A stretch of 41,885 bases of DNA from the IMG/VR virus record IMGVR_UViG_3300047300_000523, positions 1 to 41,885 of that record, one strand, 5' to 3'. Source of the stretch: a virus. The translations under genes and the position numbers were made by a program. The notes beneath the pieces are model-generated. The model saw nothing but the letters and a program-made list of their open reading frames with translations, searched no databases and was not told the DNA's origin. This document shows, piece after piece, positions 7,834 through 17,067 of this stretch (within the stretch, counting starts at the first letter, position 1; each line of letters starts with the position of its first letter).

Positions 7834-9840
7834 ATGCCACTTCAGGAAACATCAGGAAATGCTACAACCGATGCGTACGGTGGGGGAGTGGCGGCAGTAC
7901 CAAATTATATAGAGTCCGTGTTTTCAACGTACCTTTGGACTGGTAACGGAACTTCACAGACGATTAACAACGGAATTGATTTGGCGGGCAAAGGTGGTTT
8001 GCAATGGTTTAAATCTCGGTCTGGTGGTTCGATTGGTGGAGCGTATTCCCACTATCTTTGGGATACTGCCCGAGGGACATCTAGTGCATTGTTGACAAAC
8101 GATACTCGCGCAGCCATAACACCATTTACCGATGGTCTTACATCGTTTAACTCAAATGGTTATTCGATTGGTTCTAGTGGTGCAGTAAATGAAAGTTCAA
8201 CAAACTACGTTGGATGGACATTCCGCAAGCAACCAAAGTTCTTTGATATTGTGACTTATACGGGTGACGGAACAAACAATAGAGCCATTAGCCATTCTCT
8301 TGGATCAGCGCCAGGTTTTATTATTATTAAAAATGTTACGAATGCGCAAAGTTGGCTTTGCTATCACCGTTCTATTGGTGTTGGAAATTACATTATTTTG
8401 AATAGTACTGGTGGGTCTGGTGCAGACTCTAATGCTTTTCCGTCAGTAACTTCAACGACTTTTGTACCCACAGCTAATGAATCATTATTTTCATTAAACG
8501 CTAGCGGAAACACCTACGTTGCCTACATCTTCGCCCACAATGCAGGGGGCTTTGGTCTGACTGGTACAGACAATGTGATTTCGTGTGGGTCTTATACAGG
8601 TAACGGGTCTTCAGCAGGCCCAATTGTGACGCTAGGGTATGAGCCTCAATGGCTGCTTGTCAAAGACACAACCGCTGGCGTTCAAGATTGGGTTATTCAG
8701 GATGTTATGCGGGGCATGACAGTAACCGCTGGAAATGGCGTATACCTAAAAGCCAATACAGCTGATGCAGACCTTGGAAATAGCTATTTCACTCCATTAG
8801 CAACTGGATTCCAAGTTAATCAAACATCCGCACAGGCAAACGCCTCTGGAAGAACCTACATCTACATCGCCATTCGTCGTGGCCCGATGAAAGTGCCTAC
8901 GAGTGGGACGAGTGTTTTTGCGCCTGCTTTGTATACAGGTACTGGATCAAACAACAATATCACATCGCCATTTCCAGTAGATTTATTATTAGTTCCAAAT
9001 CGTGCGGGCCAGTTTTACAGTCCATCAGCTTGGGATAGGTTAAGGGGTGCAACTAACTTTTTAAGAACACCTGGAACAGATGCTGAAGCAGTTTCTTCTG
9101 ATGGTTTGACATCGTTTGGTGCGGCTCAAAATAGTGTTGCTGTTGGCGCTGATGCGACTTACGGAAACATTAACTTCAGCGGCAGAAACTATGTGCCTTA
9201 TTCATTCAGACGATCACCCAGCTTCTTTGATGAGGTTTGCTATACAGGGAATGGAGTAAATGCAAGAGCGATAACCCACAATCTCGGTGTTGCACCTGAG
9301 ATGATTATTGTCAAAAAGAGAACAGGTGCAGATGGTTGGGTTGTTTGGGCTTCAGGCTTGACCTCACGGCTATATGAGCTGTATTTAAACGATACCCGTG
9401 CTCAGTTTGTTGAGGCCAGTCCTCGTCTCAATGTAAACAACGCTCCCACAAGCACACAGTTTGAGGTTGGTACTGACGGTGAAGTTAACGCTTCTGGTGC
9501 TACTTACGTTTCTTACCTATTTGCAACCTGCGCAGGTGTTTCAAAAGTAGGAAGCTACATAGGTAACGGAAGCACTCAAACCATTAACTGTGGCTTTACA
9601 GGCGGTGCTAGGTTTGTATTGATTAAGCGTACAGATGCGGCTGGTGACTGGTATGTATATGACACAGCCCGTGGCATGACAACATTGACTGACCCATATT
9701 TGTTGCTAAACAGTACTGCCGCTGAATCTGCAACCCTTGGTTCTGTTACAACAGTTTCAACAGGCTTTGCGGTCAATGCTTCTATCTTGGCGGCAATTAA
9801 CACAAATGCGGCAAGCTACATCTTTTTGGCGATAGCGTAA
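7834..9840 (+). CDS. Tail fibre / receptor-binding protein with six beta repeats (DUF7483-like)
   Basis: A 668-residue virion protein made of about six diverged modules. Each has YTGNGxxxxxI, a hydrophobic strand such as PGFIIIKN / PQWLLVKD / PEMIIVKK, then W(x)VY...RG. Aromatic blocks like GWTFRKQPKFFD and YSFRRSPSFFDEVCYTGNG recur between modules. This resembles the DUF7483 fibre domain seen in many environmental podophages. No enzymatic motif is seen. It lies beside the collagen-like fibre and just before a fibre chaperone, so it probably forms the distal host-binding part or a second fibre. The ATG is two bases after the GIY-YIG stop, with AAGGA ahead of it. Confidence 0.75.
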   Translation: MPLQETSGNATTDAYGGGVAAVPNYIESVFSTYLWTGNGTSQTINNGIDLAGKGGLQWFKSRSGGSIGGAYSHYLWDTARGTSSALLTNDTRAAITPFTDGLTSFNSNGYSIGSSGAVNESSTNYVGWTFRKQPKFFDIVTYTGDGTNNRAISHSLGSAPGFIIIKNVTNAQSWLCYHRSIGVGNYIILNSTGGSGADSNAFPSVTSTTFVPTANESLFSLNASGNTYVAYIFAHNAGGFGLTGTDNVISCGSYTGNGSSAGPIVTLGYEPQWLLVKDTTAGVQDWVIQDVMRGMTVTAGNGVYLKANTADADLGNSYFTPLATGFQVNQTSAQANASGRTYIYIAIRRGPMKVPTSGTSVFAPALYTGTGSNNNITSPFPVDLLLVPNRAGQFYSPSAWDRLRGATNFLRTPGTDAEAVSSDGLTSFGAAQNSVAVGADATYGNINFSGRNYVPYSFRRSPSFFDEVCYTGNGVNARAITHNLGVAPEMIIVKKRTGADGWVVWASGLTSRLYELYLNDTRAQFVEASPRLNVNNAPTSTQFEVGTDGEVNASGATYVSYLFATCAGVSKVGSYIGNGSTQTINCGFTGGARFVLIKRTDAAGDWYVYDTARGMTTLTDPYLLLNSTAAESATLGSVTTVSTGFAVNASILAAINTNAASYIFLAIA

Positions 9841-9849
9841 GGAAAAATC

Positions 9850-10296
9850 ATGCAAGTACGAATCAGAGAAACAGGCGCAGTCATGTACATTGACGAGTTT
9901 CGTGCCTATCAACACACACATGGCGGCCCATCATGGGGAACAACAACACCTGAAATCTTAGATTCTTTAGGTGCTGATATTGTTTTGGAAGGCCCACAAG
10001 CCCAACCTACACGTTACCAAGTGGTTTTTGCTGATGGCGTAGAGCAAATTGATGGCGCTTGGTACACAAAATATTCTGTTGCCGACATGGATGACGAGGC
10101 CAAAGCAGCAAAAGATGCTGAACAAGCTAAATCTGTCCGTGACCAACGCAACACAAAGTTGGCTCAAAGCGATTGGACACAAGTTGCTGATGCGCCTGTG
10201 AATAAGGAAGCATGGGCAACATATCGCCAAGCCTTGCGTGATGTAAGCGCACAAGCAGATTTTCCATGGACTATTGAGTGGCCTACTCAACCATAA
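9850..10296 (+). CDS. Tail fibre assembly chaperone-like protein
   Basis: A 148-residue protein. The C-terminal 55 residues, RDQRNTKLAQSDWTQVADAP then KEAWATYRQALRDV and DFPWTIEWPTQP, match the phage tail assembly chaperone pattern (Pfam Phage_tail_APC), which helps fibres fold or attach. The N-terminal part (MYIDEFRAYQ...SWGTTTPEIL) is a small beta domain also seen in fibre-associated proteins. It sits directly after the receptor-binding fibre gene, as such chaperones usually do. AAGGA precedes the ATG. Confidence 0.8.
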   Translation: MQVRIRETGAVMYIDEFRAYQHTHGGPSWGTTTPEILDSLGADIVLEGPQAQPTRYQVVFADGVEQIDGAWYTKYSVADMDDEAKAAKDAEQAKSVRDQRNTKLAQSDWTQVADAPVNKEAWATYRQALRDVSAQADFPWTIEWPTQP

Positions 10297-10316
10297 TCTA
10301 ATAGAATTGGGTCATT

Positions 10317-10805
10317 ATGAGCGACTTAACTTTGTCTTACCTTCATTCTTTGTTTGAATACAAAGATGGAAAACTTTTTTGGAAAAAAGATAGAGGTAAT
10401 GGCAAGGTTAAAAAAGGTGATGAAGCTGGTTGTTTGACAACTCGTGGTTACCATCGATTAATGCTTGATTACAAAGAATATCCAACACATCGTATTATTT
10501 TTATGATGCATTATGGATACATTCCTAAAGTAATAGATCATATTGATGGAAATCCATTAAATAATTGTATTGAAAATCTAAGGGAATCCTGCGCTCAAAC
10601 CAATCAATACAATCGAAAACTAAGCAAAAATAATACTAGTGGTTGTAAAAATGTATCGTTTAATAAAAAAAACAACCTTTGGCAAGTTCATATTAGATGC
10701 GCCAAAAAAGTACATGCTTGGTATGTTGAAAGTTTAGAGTTGGCCGAATTGGTTGCACATGAAGCAAGAATTAAATTTCATGGAGATTTTGTAAATCATG
10801 GCTGA
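10317..10805 (+). CDS. HNH homing endonuclease with AP2-like DNA-binding domain
   Basis: A 162-residue protein. Residues about 55-95, THRIIFMMHYGYIPKVIDHI then DGNPLNNCIENLR, are the HNH core typical of phage endonucleases (H and DH pair, N of PLNN). Residues 105-160, SGCKNVSFNKKNNLWQVHI followed by a charged helix, form an AP2-type three-strand plus helix domain that reads DNA. The gene is A/T-rich. It lies between the fibre chaperone and the nozzle gene, and its last 8 bases overlap the nozzle start codon. The Shine-Dalgarno is weak (GGG before the ATG). Confidence 0.9.
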   Translation: MSDLTLSYLHSLFEYKDGKLFWKKDRGNGKVKKGDEAGCLTTRGYHRLMLDYKEYPTHRIIFMMHYGYIPKVIDHIDGNPLNNCIENLRESCAQTNQYNRKLSKNNTSGCKNVSFNKKNNLWQVHIRCAKKVHAWYVESLELAELVAHEARIKFHGDFVNHG

Positions 10806-12420
10806 CTATTCAAGATTACGGGTTCCTCTTACAAATCTTTCGTTTACTCCCGACATCCCAAGCAATGCTTTGGGACCTTTGGAGTACAACAGTGGTAAAA
10901 ATATCGAGGCTGATGTCCGCTCTATCAAGAAAATTTTTGGTGAAAAGCTAATTGCATCCACCATTACCGATATGCCTATCTTTATGGAAGGCGGTTTTCG
11001 GTCTGAAACCTCTTGGGTTTACATTGTTGCCACCCGTAATTCATCTAGCCAAGGCAAATGGTGGATGATTACGGCCACTGGCATCTCCAATATCACTCCT
11101 GGTGTTGGCGCAAATCCATCGGTTTACCTGCCTGGTTATACAGAAGACCTAAATATTACGTTTTCTTGGGTTGGAAACGTGTTTTTTATCAATGACACGA
11201 TTAGCAACCCCATGTATTTCTTGCCAACAAGCAATGAAATTACAGTAACTCCTAATGCGTCATGGAACTATGATGTTGGTGTAACCTCAACTCGGGCAGA
11301 ATTTGTCAGAAATTACTGCTCACCCAATGTTGGAAACATCCTGATTGCGGGCAATTTAACTAAAGTTATAGGTGGAACGTCCTATAACTACCCAACAACA
11401 GTCCGTTGGTCACAAGCTTTTGCCAATACTGGCTACCCAACCACATGGGAACCAACACTTTCCAACGTGGCCAACGAGCAAGAAGTGCCTGTTCGTGGTC
11501 CTTTGATTGACGGATTCTTCCTTGGTGGCAATTTCTATGTGTGTTCCTATTGGGATACAGTAGTTTTTTCACCTATTTCTTACCAAAATACTACCGCACC
11601 AATCTTTGGTGTGCGCCTGTTAAACCAAGGTCGTGGTTTGTTCAATAACAATTGTTGGACAAATACCGATGCCAACGTCTATGGCATAGATGCTCGTGAC
11701 ATTTGGGTATTTAATGGATCGGAATTTTCGTCTTTAGGTAACCAAAAAGTAAAAGATTACTTCTTTAACAACCTGAGTCCTTTGTATTCTCAGCGTATGT
11801 TCATGGTGAACAACACCCAGAAGTACCAAATTGAGATTTACTATCCTGACCTGACATCTACTGGTTGGTGCAACAAGATGTTGTCATACCGCTATGACCT
11901 GCAGGTCTGGAATGCCCCTAAAGACATTCAAAACGCCTGTATGGGCACGGAAGGCCCTCGTTGGGTAGATAGTACTACCGACTACTTTAATTTGTCTTCT
12001 AGGGCTGTTGTGTACGCTCAAGGCGGTGTTTCTAACTCTAAATTGATCGAGACATCTATTGGCAATTCATTTATCAACAATGCTGCCATTGATGCTCAGT
12101 TTGAGCGTACCAATATTGCTTTGCAAACTTCAGACGGACCTGTGCCTTATTCCTCGAAGGTTTATGTGCATCGAGTATTGCCTGAAATGGCTGGTACTGG
12201 CAAGATTAATTTGACTGTTGGTGGAGCTAATTCCACTCAGCAAACGCCTACTTATGGTCAGACAGGTACAGTTATTATTGATACTGACAATCCTTGGGTG
12301 ACTACTCAACAAAACTCTGTGCGCACTGTGGCCGTTAAGTTTGGCTCAAACGATGCGACAGACACATGGAAAGTCAGTGCCTTGAACCTGCAAGCCACAG
12401 TAACTGAGGATGCCTTCTAA
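10798..12420 (+). CDS. Tail nozzle protein, P22 gp10-like
   Basis: A 540-residue protein that reads as a beta-propeller-like fold. It has repeated aromatic blade segments, and RDIWVFNGSEFSSLGNQKV, with KDYFFNN after it, is typical of the gp10/stabilisation family, as is SYRYDLQVWN near residue 370. Proteins of this kind close the channel under the adaptor ring and hold the packaged DNA. The start codon lies inside the end of the HNH-AP2 gene; the only purine-rich site (TGGAG) is 12 bases upstream, so the insertion may have changed its translation. The stop overlaps the next start (TAATG). Confidence 0.65.
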   Translation: MADYSRLRVPLTNLSFTPDIPSNALGPLEYNSGKNIEADVRSIKKIFGEKLIASTITDMPIFMEGGFRSETSWVYIVATRNSSSQGKWWMITATGISNITPGVGANPSVYLPGYTEDLNITFSWVGNVFFINDTISNPMYFLPTSNEITVTPNASWNYDVGVTSTRAEFVRNYCSPNVGNILIAGNLTKVIGGTSYNYPTTVRWSQAFANTGYPTTWEPTLSNVANEQEVPVRGPLIDGFFLGGNFYVCSYWDTVVFSPISYQNTTAPIFGVRLLNQGRGLFNNNCWTNTDANVYGIDARDIWVFNGSEFSSLGNQKVKDYFFNNLSPLYSQRMFMVNNTQKYQIEIYYPDLTSTGWCNKMLSYRYDLQVWNAPKDIQNACMGTEGPRWVDSTTDYFNLSSRAVVYAQGGVSNSKLIETSIGNSFINNAAIDAQFERTNIALQTSDGPVPYSSKVYVHRVLPEMAGTGKINLTVGGANSTQQTPTYGQTGTVIIDTDNPWVTTQQNSVRTVAVKFGSNDATDTWKVSALNLQATVTEDAF

Positions 12421-13922
12421 TGCCATTCTCACTAAGTAACGATCCATCCCAATCGGAGATTTCCGAAGCCATCAACTATTTGTTGGCTAACTTTGGACCT
12501 AACTTATCTGCCGACCCTAATACTGGTCAGATTACAGGTCCTAGTGGGATTGTCATTGCTTACTTATATCGATACCTGTCTGTCAAATATGCCGACAGTT
12601 TTGATGGCTCATTGAACTTTAGTAACTCGCCTACTGGCCGTGGTTACTATGGTGTTAACAATAGCAATAGCACCACAGAATCTACCAATCCTGCTGACTA
12701 CATTTGGTACAAAGTAGCGGGTGGATTTGGTACAACCAAGTTTTTGTTTTACCAATGTAATGGTGGAAGACAAATTAATTTTGTTATTGCCACAACTGCT
12801 CCTAGTGACTCATATGTTCAGGACGCAGGTACTGCAATTGACTTGGACATCATTACTTCAGGCGCAAAAGCTAATTCGGCCACAACTGCTTATTTGGTTC
12901 AAAGTCAGTCTAGTCCTGCGCCAAGTGGTTTTCCTTTGTACACCTCTGGAAACACTTTGCCGCCAGGATGGTCTGCCACCATAGGAACAGTGGCCGTTGG
13001 TCAAGTGGTGTGGTATTCATTTGGTCAATATAACGGGTCGACATCTACAGTTAACGGCATTCCTGCCAACTCTACTTATTGGTCTACGCCAGTTGCTGCT
13101 TCTGTATTCCAAGACATTCGTTCTGACAACTGGAATGGCTCAACTCCACCTACTTATGGAGTGCCATCCACTTACGGAACAGTAGGCTATTACATCAGCC
13201 GAAGCACTGGTAACGTATGGTTTAACAATGGTATTTTCAGGGGTGACATTACTGGCGCATCGGGCACTTTTACCGGAACTGTTCAGTCTGGTTCTAGTGG
13301 CAACCGAGTCATTCTGAATGAATCGCCATCTGCCTATTTGAAGGTATACGATTCTAGCGGAAATGTCATCTACAGTTTGTTGGGTGTTGCAGGTCAATAC
13401 ACTAACTCAACTTTAGTTGGCGCATCTTCGATTAGTGCATTTAACGTAACCAATGCTTCGGGATATAACGGAACTGCTATAACTGGAACTGCATTAGGTA
13501 ATGGCCATGGCATTCAAGGTGTGACCAACGACACATCTGGCGTGAGAAATGGCGTGAATGGTGTTAGCTCTACTGCCGGATCAAGTGCTGCAGCCGTATA
13601 TGGTAGCGGTGATTTTGGCGTTTATTCCAACGGCAAATTTGGAACTAACAACAGTACATTGGTAACCAACTTAAATGCTAATTACTTGCAGGGACTTACT
13701 TCAAGTTCTTTTGCTACTGTGGCATCAGGTAATGATGCTTATGCCGCCAATCGGTTAAATGGTTCTGCTGGCGTAAATGTCCTTAGATTTGTTCAAGGTA
13801 CAGTAACTGGATCGGCTACTGCTACTTTTACTGGCACAAATAAGCCTGGTTCTAATTCATCAGCGGTTTGGATTCAAATCACGATTGATGGCACAACCCT
13901 TTACATTCCTGCGTGGACATAA
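12420..13922 (+). CDS. Tail tip or fibre-like structural protein
   Basis: A 500-residue protein. Residues 1-70 are a helical domain. A middle domain with SNSPTGRGYYGVNNSNS, WYKVAGGFGTTKFLFY and GGRQINFVIATTAPS resembles segments found in phage tip attachment proteins. From about residue 260 on (FRGDITGASGTFTGTVQSGS) it becomes a glycine- and serine-rich fibre shaft. It starts four bases inside the nozzle gene and so is probably translated with it. A tail needle or a third fibre is possible. No enzyme motif is seen. Confidence 0.65.
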   Translation: MPFSLSNDPSQSEISEAINYLLANFGPNLSADPNTGQITGPSGIVIAYLYRYLSVKYADSFDGSLNFSNSPTGRGYYGVNNSNSTTESTNPADYIWYKVAGGFGTTKFLFYQCNGGRQINFVIATTAPSDSYVQDAGTAIDLDIITSGAKANSATTAYLVQSQSSPAPSGFPLYTSGNTLPPGWSATIGTVAVGQVVWYSFGQYNGSTSTVNGIPANSTYWSTPVAASVFQDIRSDNWNGSTPPTYGVPSTYGTVGYYISRSTGNVWFNNGIFRGDITGASGTFTGTVQSGSSGNRVILNESPSAYLKVYDSSGNVIYSLLGVAGQYTNSTLVGASSISAFNVTNASGYNGTAITGTALGNGHGIQGVTNDTSGVRNGVNGVSSTAGSSAAAVYGSGDFGVYSNGKFGTNNSTLVTNLNANYLQGLTSSSFATVASGNDAYAANRLNGSAGVNVLRFVQGTVTGSATATFTGTNKPGSNSSAVWIQITIDGTTLYIPAWT

Positions 13923-13924
13923 AT

Positions 13925-14197
13925 ATGCCAAGACAAGTCGATATTCCTGCACAAGTTGTTTATGAGGATTTCCGCACAATTGAGGAGATCCCTGGTGTTT
14001 TGGTCAATGTAATGGTTGGCAAAACTGATTCTTCTGGTGAATTTATTGTTCCCCAACAGTTTTCTAGCTTCATTATTGATGGCTCAAACTATGAAGAGTT
14101 AAATGGTCCACCCACTTCTTGGGCTCCTGACAAACCTACAGGAACCTACCGAAATGAAGATTTGTGGCATTTTGTTGATTTATTAAGGGGCGAATAA
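13925..14197 (+). CDS. Small protein of unknown function in the tail region
   Basis: A 90-residue acidic protein, MPRQVDIPAQVVYEDFRTIE..., with no recognised domain. The ATG at 13925, just after the previous stop, is preferred to the GTG at 13913 inside the previous gene. The stop overlaps the next start (TAATG), so it is in a tight structural operon. Confidence 0.6.
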   Translation: MPRQVDIPAQVVYEDFRTIEEIPGVLVNVMVGKTDSSGEFIVPQQFSSFIIDGSNYEELNGPPTSWAPDKPTGTYRNEDLWHFVDLLRGE

Positions 14198-14508
14198 TGG
14201 GTGGTTTTTCAGCACAAGTTCAACCTAGTCAGTCCTCTGCCCCTGCGGGTAAGGGTGCAGGTTTAAGCCAAAACCAACTTGGTCAAAATCCTATTCAGCA
14301 GTCATTTCCTCAAAAATTGGAAAACAACATGATGCAACCCGATGCCATTGATCCTACTCAGGGCATGATGGGTGGCAAGATAACCATGCCAGGACAGGGC
14401 GGTCAGCCTAAATTAGGTATGCCAAATGCCTATTCAAACACTGTCAGTCCATGGGATAATTCAGTCAATCAACCTAGCCAAGGCTCGGCTAAAGGTAAAG
14501 GAGCATAA
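14197..14508 (+). CDS. Gln/Gly/Pro-rich small protein
   Basis: A 103-residue protein of low complexity, rich in G, Q, P, S and M, with no transmembrane segment and no known domain. It is coupled to the gene before by TAATG and lies ahead of the internal virion proteins, so a structural role is possible but not shown. Confidence 0.55.
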   Translation: MGGFSAQVQPSQSSAPAGKGAGLSQNQLGQNPIQQSFPQKLENNMMQPDAIDPTQGMMGGKITMPGQGGQPKLGMPNAYSNTVSPWDNSVNQPSQGSAKGKGA

Positions 14509-14510
14509 CC

Positions 14511-15221
14511 ATGGGAATGGGAAAATCATCAGGTAGCAGTTCGGCAACATTAACGCCTGAACAAAAAGACCTTCTATCGCTTCAAACGAATGCGTTAAAA
14601 CAAACCTTTCTTCCAGCTTACGAAAACACCATTGGCGGTGCTAATGCGGTTTTGCGTGATGTTCAGCCTTACCAAAATCAAGCGGCTAAAAATGCTTTTA
14701 CTCAAGCAGGACAGGTTTCTGGTGAATCTGTAACTGGCGCTCGAAACATGATCAATGCGGGTACAAATACTTTGACCCAATTGTTCAGCCCTGATTACGA
14801 ATCAAACCAAATTAATGCCGCCTTGCAAGCAGGTCGTGAATCTGCCCGTGAATCACAAGCAGGTCAAAATGCTATGTATGGCGCAGCAGGTGGCTTGGGT
14901 TCATCACGCATGGCTTTGGCTGACAAGAACTTGGCATCTTTGAATGCTCAACGTCAAGCTACTGCAGCTGCTGGTGCACAAGCTCAAGTGCAACAAAACC
15001 GCATGGCTGCTGCCAACTCTATGTTGGGTTCAGGTCAAAACTTGCTCAATACTGGTTTGGGAGCCGCAAGCCAACAAGTCGGTTATTCAACTGCACCCAT
15101 GGACTTGTATGGCAAATATGCCAGTATCGTTTATGGCACACCCCAAGCTTCTACTACGCCTAACTTCTCTGGCACTCAAGGTTCTACAACCTCTGGCAAG
15201 GGCATGGGCTTTAAACTTTAA
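14511..15221 (+). CDS. Putative internal virion / DNA ejection protein
   Basis: A 236-residue protein rich in A, Q, N and G. The core from about 15 to 185 is helical, with AAGGLGSSRMALADKNLASL around residue 125 and Ala/Gln-rich helices after it. Short Ala-rich proteins in this slot between the tail genes and two longer soluble proteins match the ejection-protein set of P22-like phages (gp7, gp20, gp16 class) in size order and position. Identity is not certain. GGAG lies 8 bases before the ATG. Confidence 0.55.
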   Translation: MGMGKSSGSSSATLTPEQKDLLSLQTNALKQTFLPAYENTIGGANAVLRDVQPYQNQAAKNAFTQAGQVSGESVTGARNMINAGTNTLTQLFSPDYESNQINAALQAGRESARESQAGQNAMYGAAGGLGSSRMALADKNLASLNAQRQATAAAGAQAQVQQNRMAAANSMLGSGQNLLNTGLGAASQQVGYSTAPMDLYGKYASIVYGTPQASTTPNFSGTQGSTTSGKGMGFKL

Positions 15222-15231
15222 GGCAAAGTAA

Positions 15232-15567
15232 ATGAAAAACTTTGATTTTGCTAGTCCTGGTCAATATAGTGATTGGGCGCAATATGCGGGATTCAACAGA
15301 ACTACTGGTGAAGTTGAGGGGATGCGCCCTGTTGAGCAAGGTGTTCCACCACCTGGCAACCTGTCAGAAATGGTGAATCAAAAACTTGCTCCTGTTCAAG
15401 GTGTTGTTGGTGCTGTTGCTCCTGCCATGGCTCAATTAGGGACTGGCGATGTTATGGGCGCTGCCAACACGATGAAGCAAGCTCGTAATCCTGCACAAGC
15501 TACTGCACCTGCTGCTACTGTTGCACCAATGACGGGTTATGACTATACCCATGGTTTAGATTTATAA
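15232..15567 (+). CDS. Small protein between the ejection-protein genes
   Basis: A 111-residue protein. The N-terminus FDFASPGQYSDWAQYAGF is aromatic. The rest is rich in Ala, Pro and Val, with a possible short helix near 60-85. No recognised domain. Probably a minor virion or assembly factor by position. Confidence 0.55.
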   Translation: MKNFDFASPGQYSDWAQYAGFNRTTGEVEGMRPVEQGVPPPGNLSEMVNQKLAPVQGVVGAVAPAMAQLGTGDVMGAANTMKQARNPAQATAPAATVAPMTGYDYTHGLDL

Positions 15568-15576
15568 GGATTAGAC

Positions 15577-17064
15577 ATGGCTGAAGCTATTGCACCACCA
15601 TTGGATAAAGAACCTGTACCACCTTCCGTTGGTGGTGGAATGGTTGAGACTGTTACTCCTGCAAATCCTAATAGCGAATCTTCTATTGCTAAAGTAACTT
15701 TAGATTATCCAACTCGATTTAAAGAGATTGTTGCTGATATTCCTAAAGCAAATACGCCAGAAGGACGTTTGCGTATTGCAGACAATATTGCCGCTCACGA
15801 TGAAGAAACTAAGCAGTATCGCCCTAACCAGTCTACTCAATGGGATAAAGTTTTAGTTAACGTATTGAGCCGTAACTATAACGAAGCTCTGAAATGGTAC
15901 AACGGCGGTTCTATTGTTGAAAAAGCCGCTCGTGATATTAACAATAATTTGTACTACAAAGAGCAAAATGAAATTGGCGATACTGGTCGAATTCGAGAAG
16001 GTTTGACTGGTCGCATTCTGACACCTAAAGAAATTGAAAAACTGCAAGAACGTGGCGGTATTTTTACTGACACCGACAGAAAATCTTTAGAAACATTGCC
16101 TTGGATTCAAGGTAAATATAACGCTGAGTTGGCCAACAAAGGTTTGACAAGCCAACTTCAATTAGCCACCAATGATGCTTATAACGCTGCTCGTACTGCG
16201 GGTGGTGCTAATCAGAACATTGATGAACAGTTGTCTTTGGCGAATCGTCTAAAACCTGTTCTGAACCACATCTCTTCTTTGCCTGAAGATCAGCGTAAGC
16301 GTTTGCTTGGTTATGTAAGCCGACTGAATCAAATTGGTTCTTCTTTGGGTTCTCAAAGAGAGCAAGGCATCAATGTTAATGCTGGTGGCCAACAGACTGT
16401 TGGTTCAACCATTGGCGGTAATGTTGGTACTGGTGTTGCTGGTGGTGAAGGTGGTGTTGGTCCTACTGGCTCTAAGATTGGTGCAAGTGGCAACATGGGT
16501 GCAAGCACATCTGCTTCTACTCAGGCAGGTGCATCTGGCCGTGAATCAACCTCAGGTTCTGCTTCTCGCAATGAAATGTTGCAAGAACAACAGAACTTAG
16601 AAAGAGCAATCTTCCAAGAGTTGCAAGGTGTTATCAGAACTCCTGCTGAATTCCAATCGTTCATTCGTTTGAATGCTTTAAATTCTGCCAATGATGAATC
16701 TTATAAAAATATTCCAAAACACGTTTTGCCACCAACATGGAATACTGTTCCTGACACCGATCCTTATTTGGGTGGTGCAGAGGCAATGATTGCTAACCGA
16801 GTTAACCAACAACGCAACAATGCTTTGATGGCTGCTTGGTCTAAAGAGCTGTTGGCTTCTCAGCGTGAGATGGCTAAGACAGGTAAAACTGTTGACCTTG
16901 GCCAACTTGCAGATAACTTCCAAAAGTCTGAGATTTTCCAAGCCATCAACAATACCTTCCAACATAAAATGAGATCACAATTAGAGGGCAGAAGCGTTTT
17001 GCCTCCTAAGGGCTCGTTGATGGTTAATGGTCGAAATCAAATCGTGTTGTCACCAGGGGATTAA
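15577..17064 (+). CDS. Putative internal virion / ejection protein, large
   Basis: A 495-residue soluble protein. Residues 35-260 are helical and charged. A glycine/serine/threonine-rich linker covers about 265-330 (GGNVGTGVAGGEGGVGPTGS and similar). Residues 330-495 are helical again. The layout of two helical parts joined by a flexible linker suits proteins that must unfold and leave the virion with the DNA. No lysozyme or transglycosylase motif is visible. It is flanked by other candidate ejection proteins. Confidence 0.5.
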   Translation: MAEAIAPPLDKEPVPPSVGGGMVETVTPANPNSESSIAKVTLDYPTRFKEIVADIPKANTPEGRLRIADNIAAHDEETKQYRPNQSTQWDKVLVNVLSRNYNEALKWYNGGSIVEKAARDINNNLYYKEQNEIGDTGRIREGLTGRILTPKEIEKLQERGGIFTDTDRKSLETLPWIQGKYNAELANKGLTSQLQLATNDAYNAARTAGGANQNIDEQLSLANRLKPVLNHISSLPEDQRKRLLGYVSRLNQIGSSLGSQREQGINVNAGGQQTVGSTIGGNVGTGVAGGEGGVGPTGSKIGASGNMGASTSASTQAGASGRESTSGSASRNEMLQEQQNLERAIFQELQGVIRTPAEFQSFIRLNALNSANDESYKNIPKHVLPPTWNTVPDTDPYLGGAEAMIANRVNQQRNNALMAAWSKELLASQREMAKTGKTVDLGQLADNFQKSEIFQAINNTFQHKMRSQLEGRSVLPPKGSLMVNGRNQIVLSPGD

Positions 17065-17067
17065 TAA

